64,000 nt of DNA from JBOGFI01 sp050743365. Its GTDB lineage: Bacteria; Actinomycetota; Acidimicrobiia; IMCC26256; JACDBD01. Shown here one piece after another: positions 63,729-64,000 of the stretch (position 1 is its first letter; the number at the start of each line of letters is the position of its first letter). The stretch is from the NCBI GenBank assembly GCA_050743365.1, contig JBOGFI010000050.1, positions 23,501-87,500 on the forward strand. Direction: 5' to 3'. The position numbers and the translations under genes are program-made. The notes beneath the pieces are model-generated. The model had not been told where the DNA came from. It was given only the letters and a program-made list of their open reading frames with translations, and did not search any database.

Positions 63729-63822
63729 TCGAGCTCGGCCTCCACCCTTTCCGACGCTGAGCCCGCCAGCCGAGAAGCGACGGTCCGCCGTCATCACAGG
63801 CCGAGATCAGGTCCGAAATCAG

Positions 63823-64000
63823 GCGCGCCAGGCGGTTCACCAGCGTGCGCGGCCCCCACGTCGGATGCGCCCACCGCCACTCCACGACCAGGGCCTCGAC
63901 CTCCGGGGCCATCTGATGAGGACACGTCGCCGGCCGCGAGCTCCCATCCACGAGCCCCGCGAGTCCATGGGCTGCGTACTCGCGCAGCCAGACATGCACG
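63823..64000 (-). mobile_element. IS481-type transposase fragment (runs off the right edge)
   Basis: The reverse strand encodes HVWLREYAAHGLAGLVDGSS, then SRPATCPHQM and VEWRWAHPTWGPRTLVNRLAR, the HTH and linker region of IS481/IS3-type transposases. After VNRLAR the frame diverges into unrelated sequence, so the DDE catalytic core is lost. The N terminus lies beyond the window. The 95 bases between bfr and this show nothing. Confidence 0.6.

Overview
The window looks like chromosomal DNA of a high-GC actinobacterium. Overlapping start/stop junctions (ATGA, GTGA, TGATG), many GTG starts, an F420-type luciferase-like oxidoreductase, an Ada-AlkA fusion and a set of acyl-CoA, DUF427, DUF1214 and sulfotransferase genes would fit the class Acidimicrobiia. 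That placement is inferred from gene content, because there is no rRNA or marker gene to fix it.

Region 1 (1-24.9 kb) is a surface-polysaccharide locus. It opens with a nonulosonic (sialic-type) acid module, NeuB-NeuC-NeuA, followed by glycosyltransferases, a class-B asparagine synthase-like amidotransferase, methyltransferases, a lone acyl carrier protein, a fused ABC exporter, an O-antigen polymerase/ligase-like membrane protein, and a CapK-type adenylate-forming enzyme. It closes with a Wzz/BY-kinase fusion and a DUF4012 protein whose N-terminal half looks like a catalytically dead WecA/MraY domain. A beheaded GT2 gene and an AT-richer patch (16.6-18.8 kb) show that the locus has been rearranged.

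Region 2 (24.9-31 kb) is a degraded junction followed by envelope genes: a broken HtrA-like protease, a relic of an acyl-CoA dehydrogenase 3' end, a 60-residue ORF with its own hairpin, a repetitive proline-rich exported protein, a LysM lipoprotein, and an ECF sigma factor (apparently with an ACG start) translationally coupled to a membrane-anchored partner.

Region 3 (31-53.1 kb) is metabolic and regulatory. It has a split MetE-like pair with one partner lacking zinc ligands, a PEP-synthase-like swivel protein without an ATP-grasp domain, and an acyl-CoA dehydrogenase. There is a 1139-residue PAS/GAF sensor carrying both a PP2C phosphatase and an RsbW-like kinase, with its STAS partner. The rest are a sulfatase, enoyl-CoA hydratases, a D-aminoacylase-like hydrolase, a sulfotransferase, a BBE flavoenzyme, and a sulfite-oxidase-like molybdoenzyme in an operon with a DUF1214 protein. 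Several palindromes lie in front of these genes and look like operators.

Region 4 (53.1-64 kb) holds alkylation repair (Ada-AlkA and Ogt), an operon of SDR, QueA-like protein and Cys-rich regulator preceded by a strong palindrome, an EAL phosphodiesterase, an F420-type oxidoreductase, a TIGR00027-type methyltransferase, a 3' tRNA-Met fragment resembling an integration scar, an adenylate cyclase, and an iron-storage operon (GT2, Bfd, Bfr) with a possible iron box. A truncated IS481-type transposase lies at the right edge.
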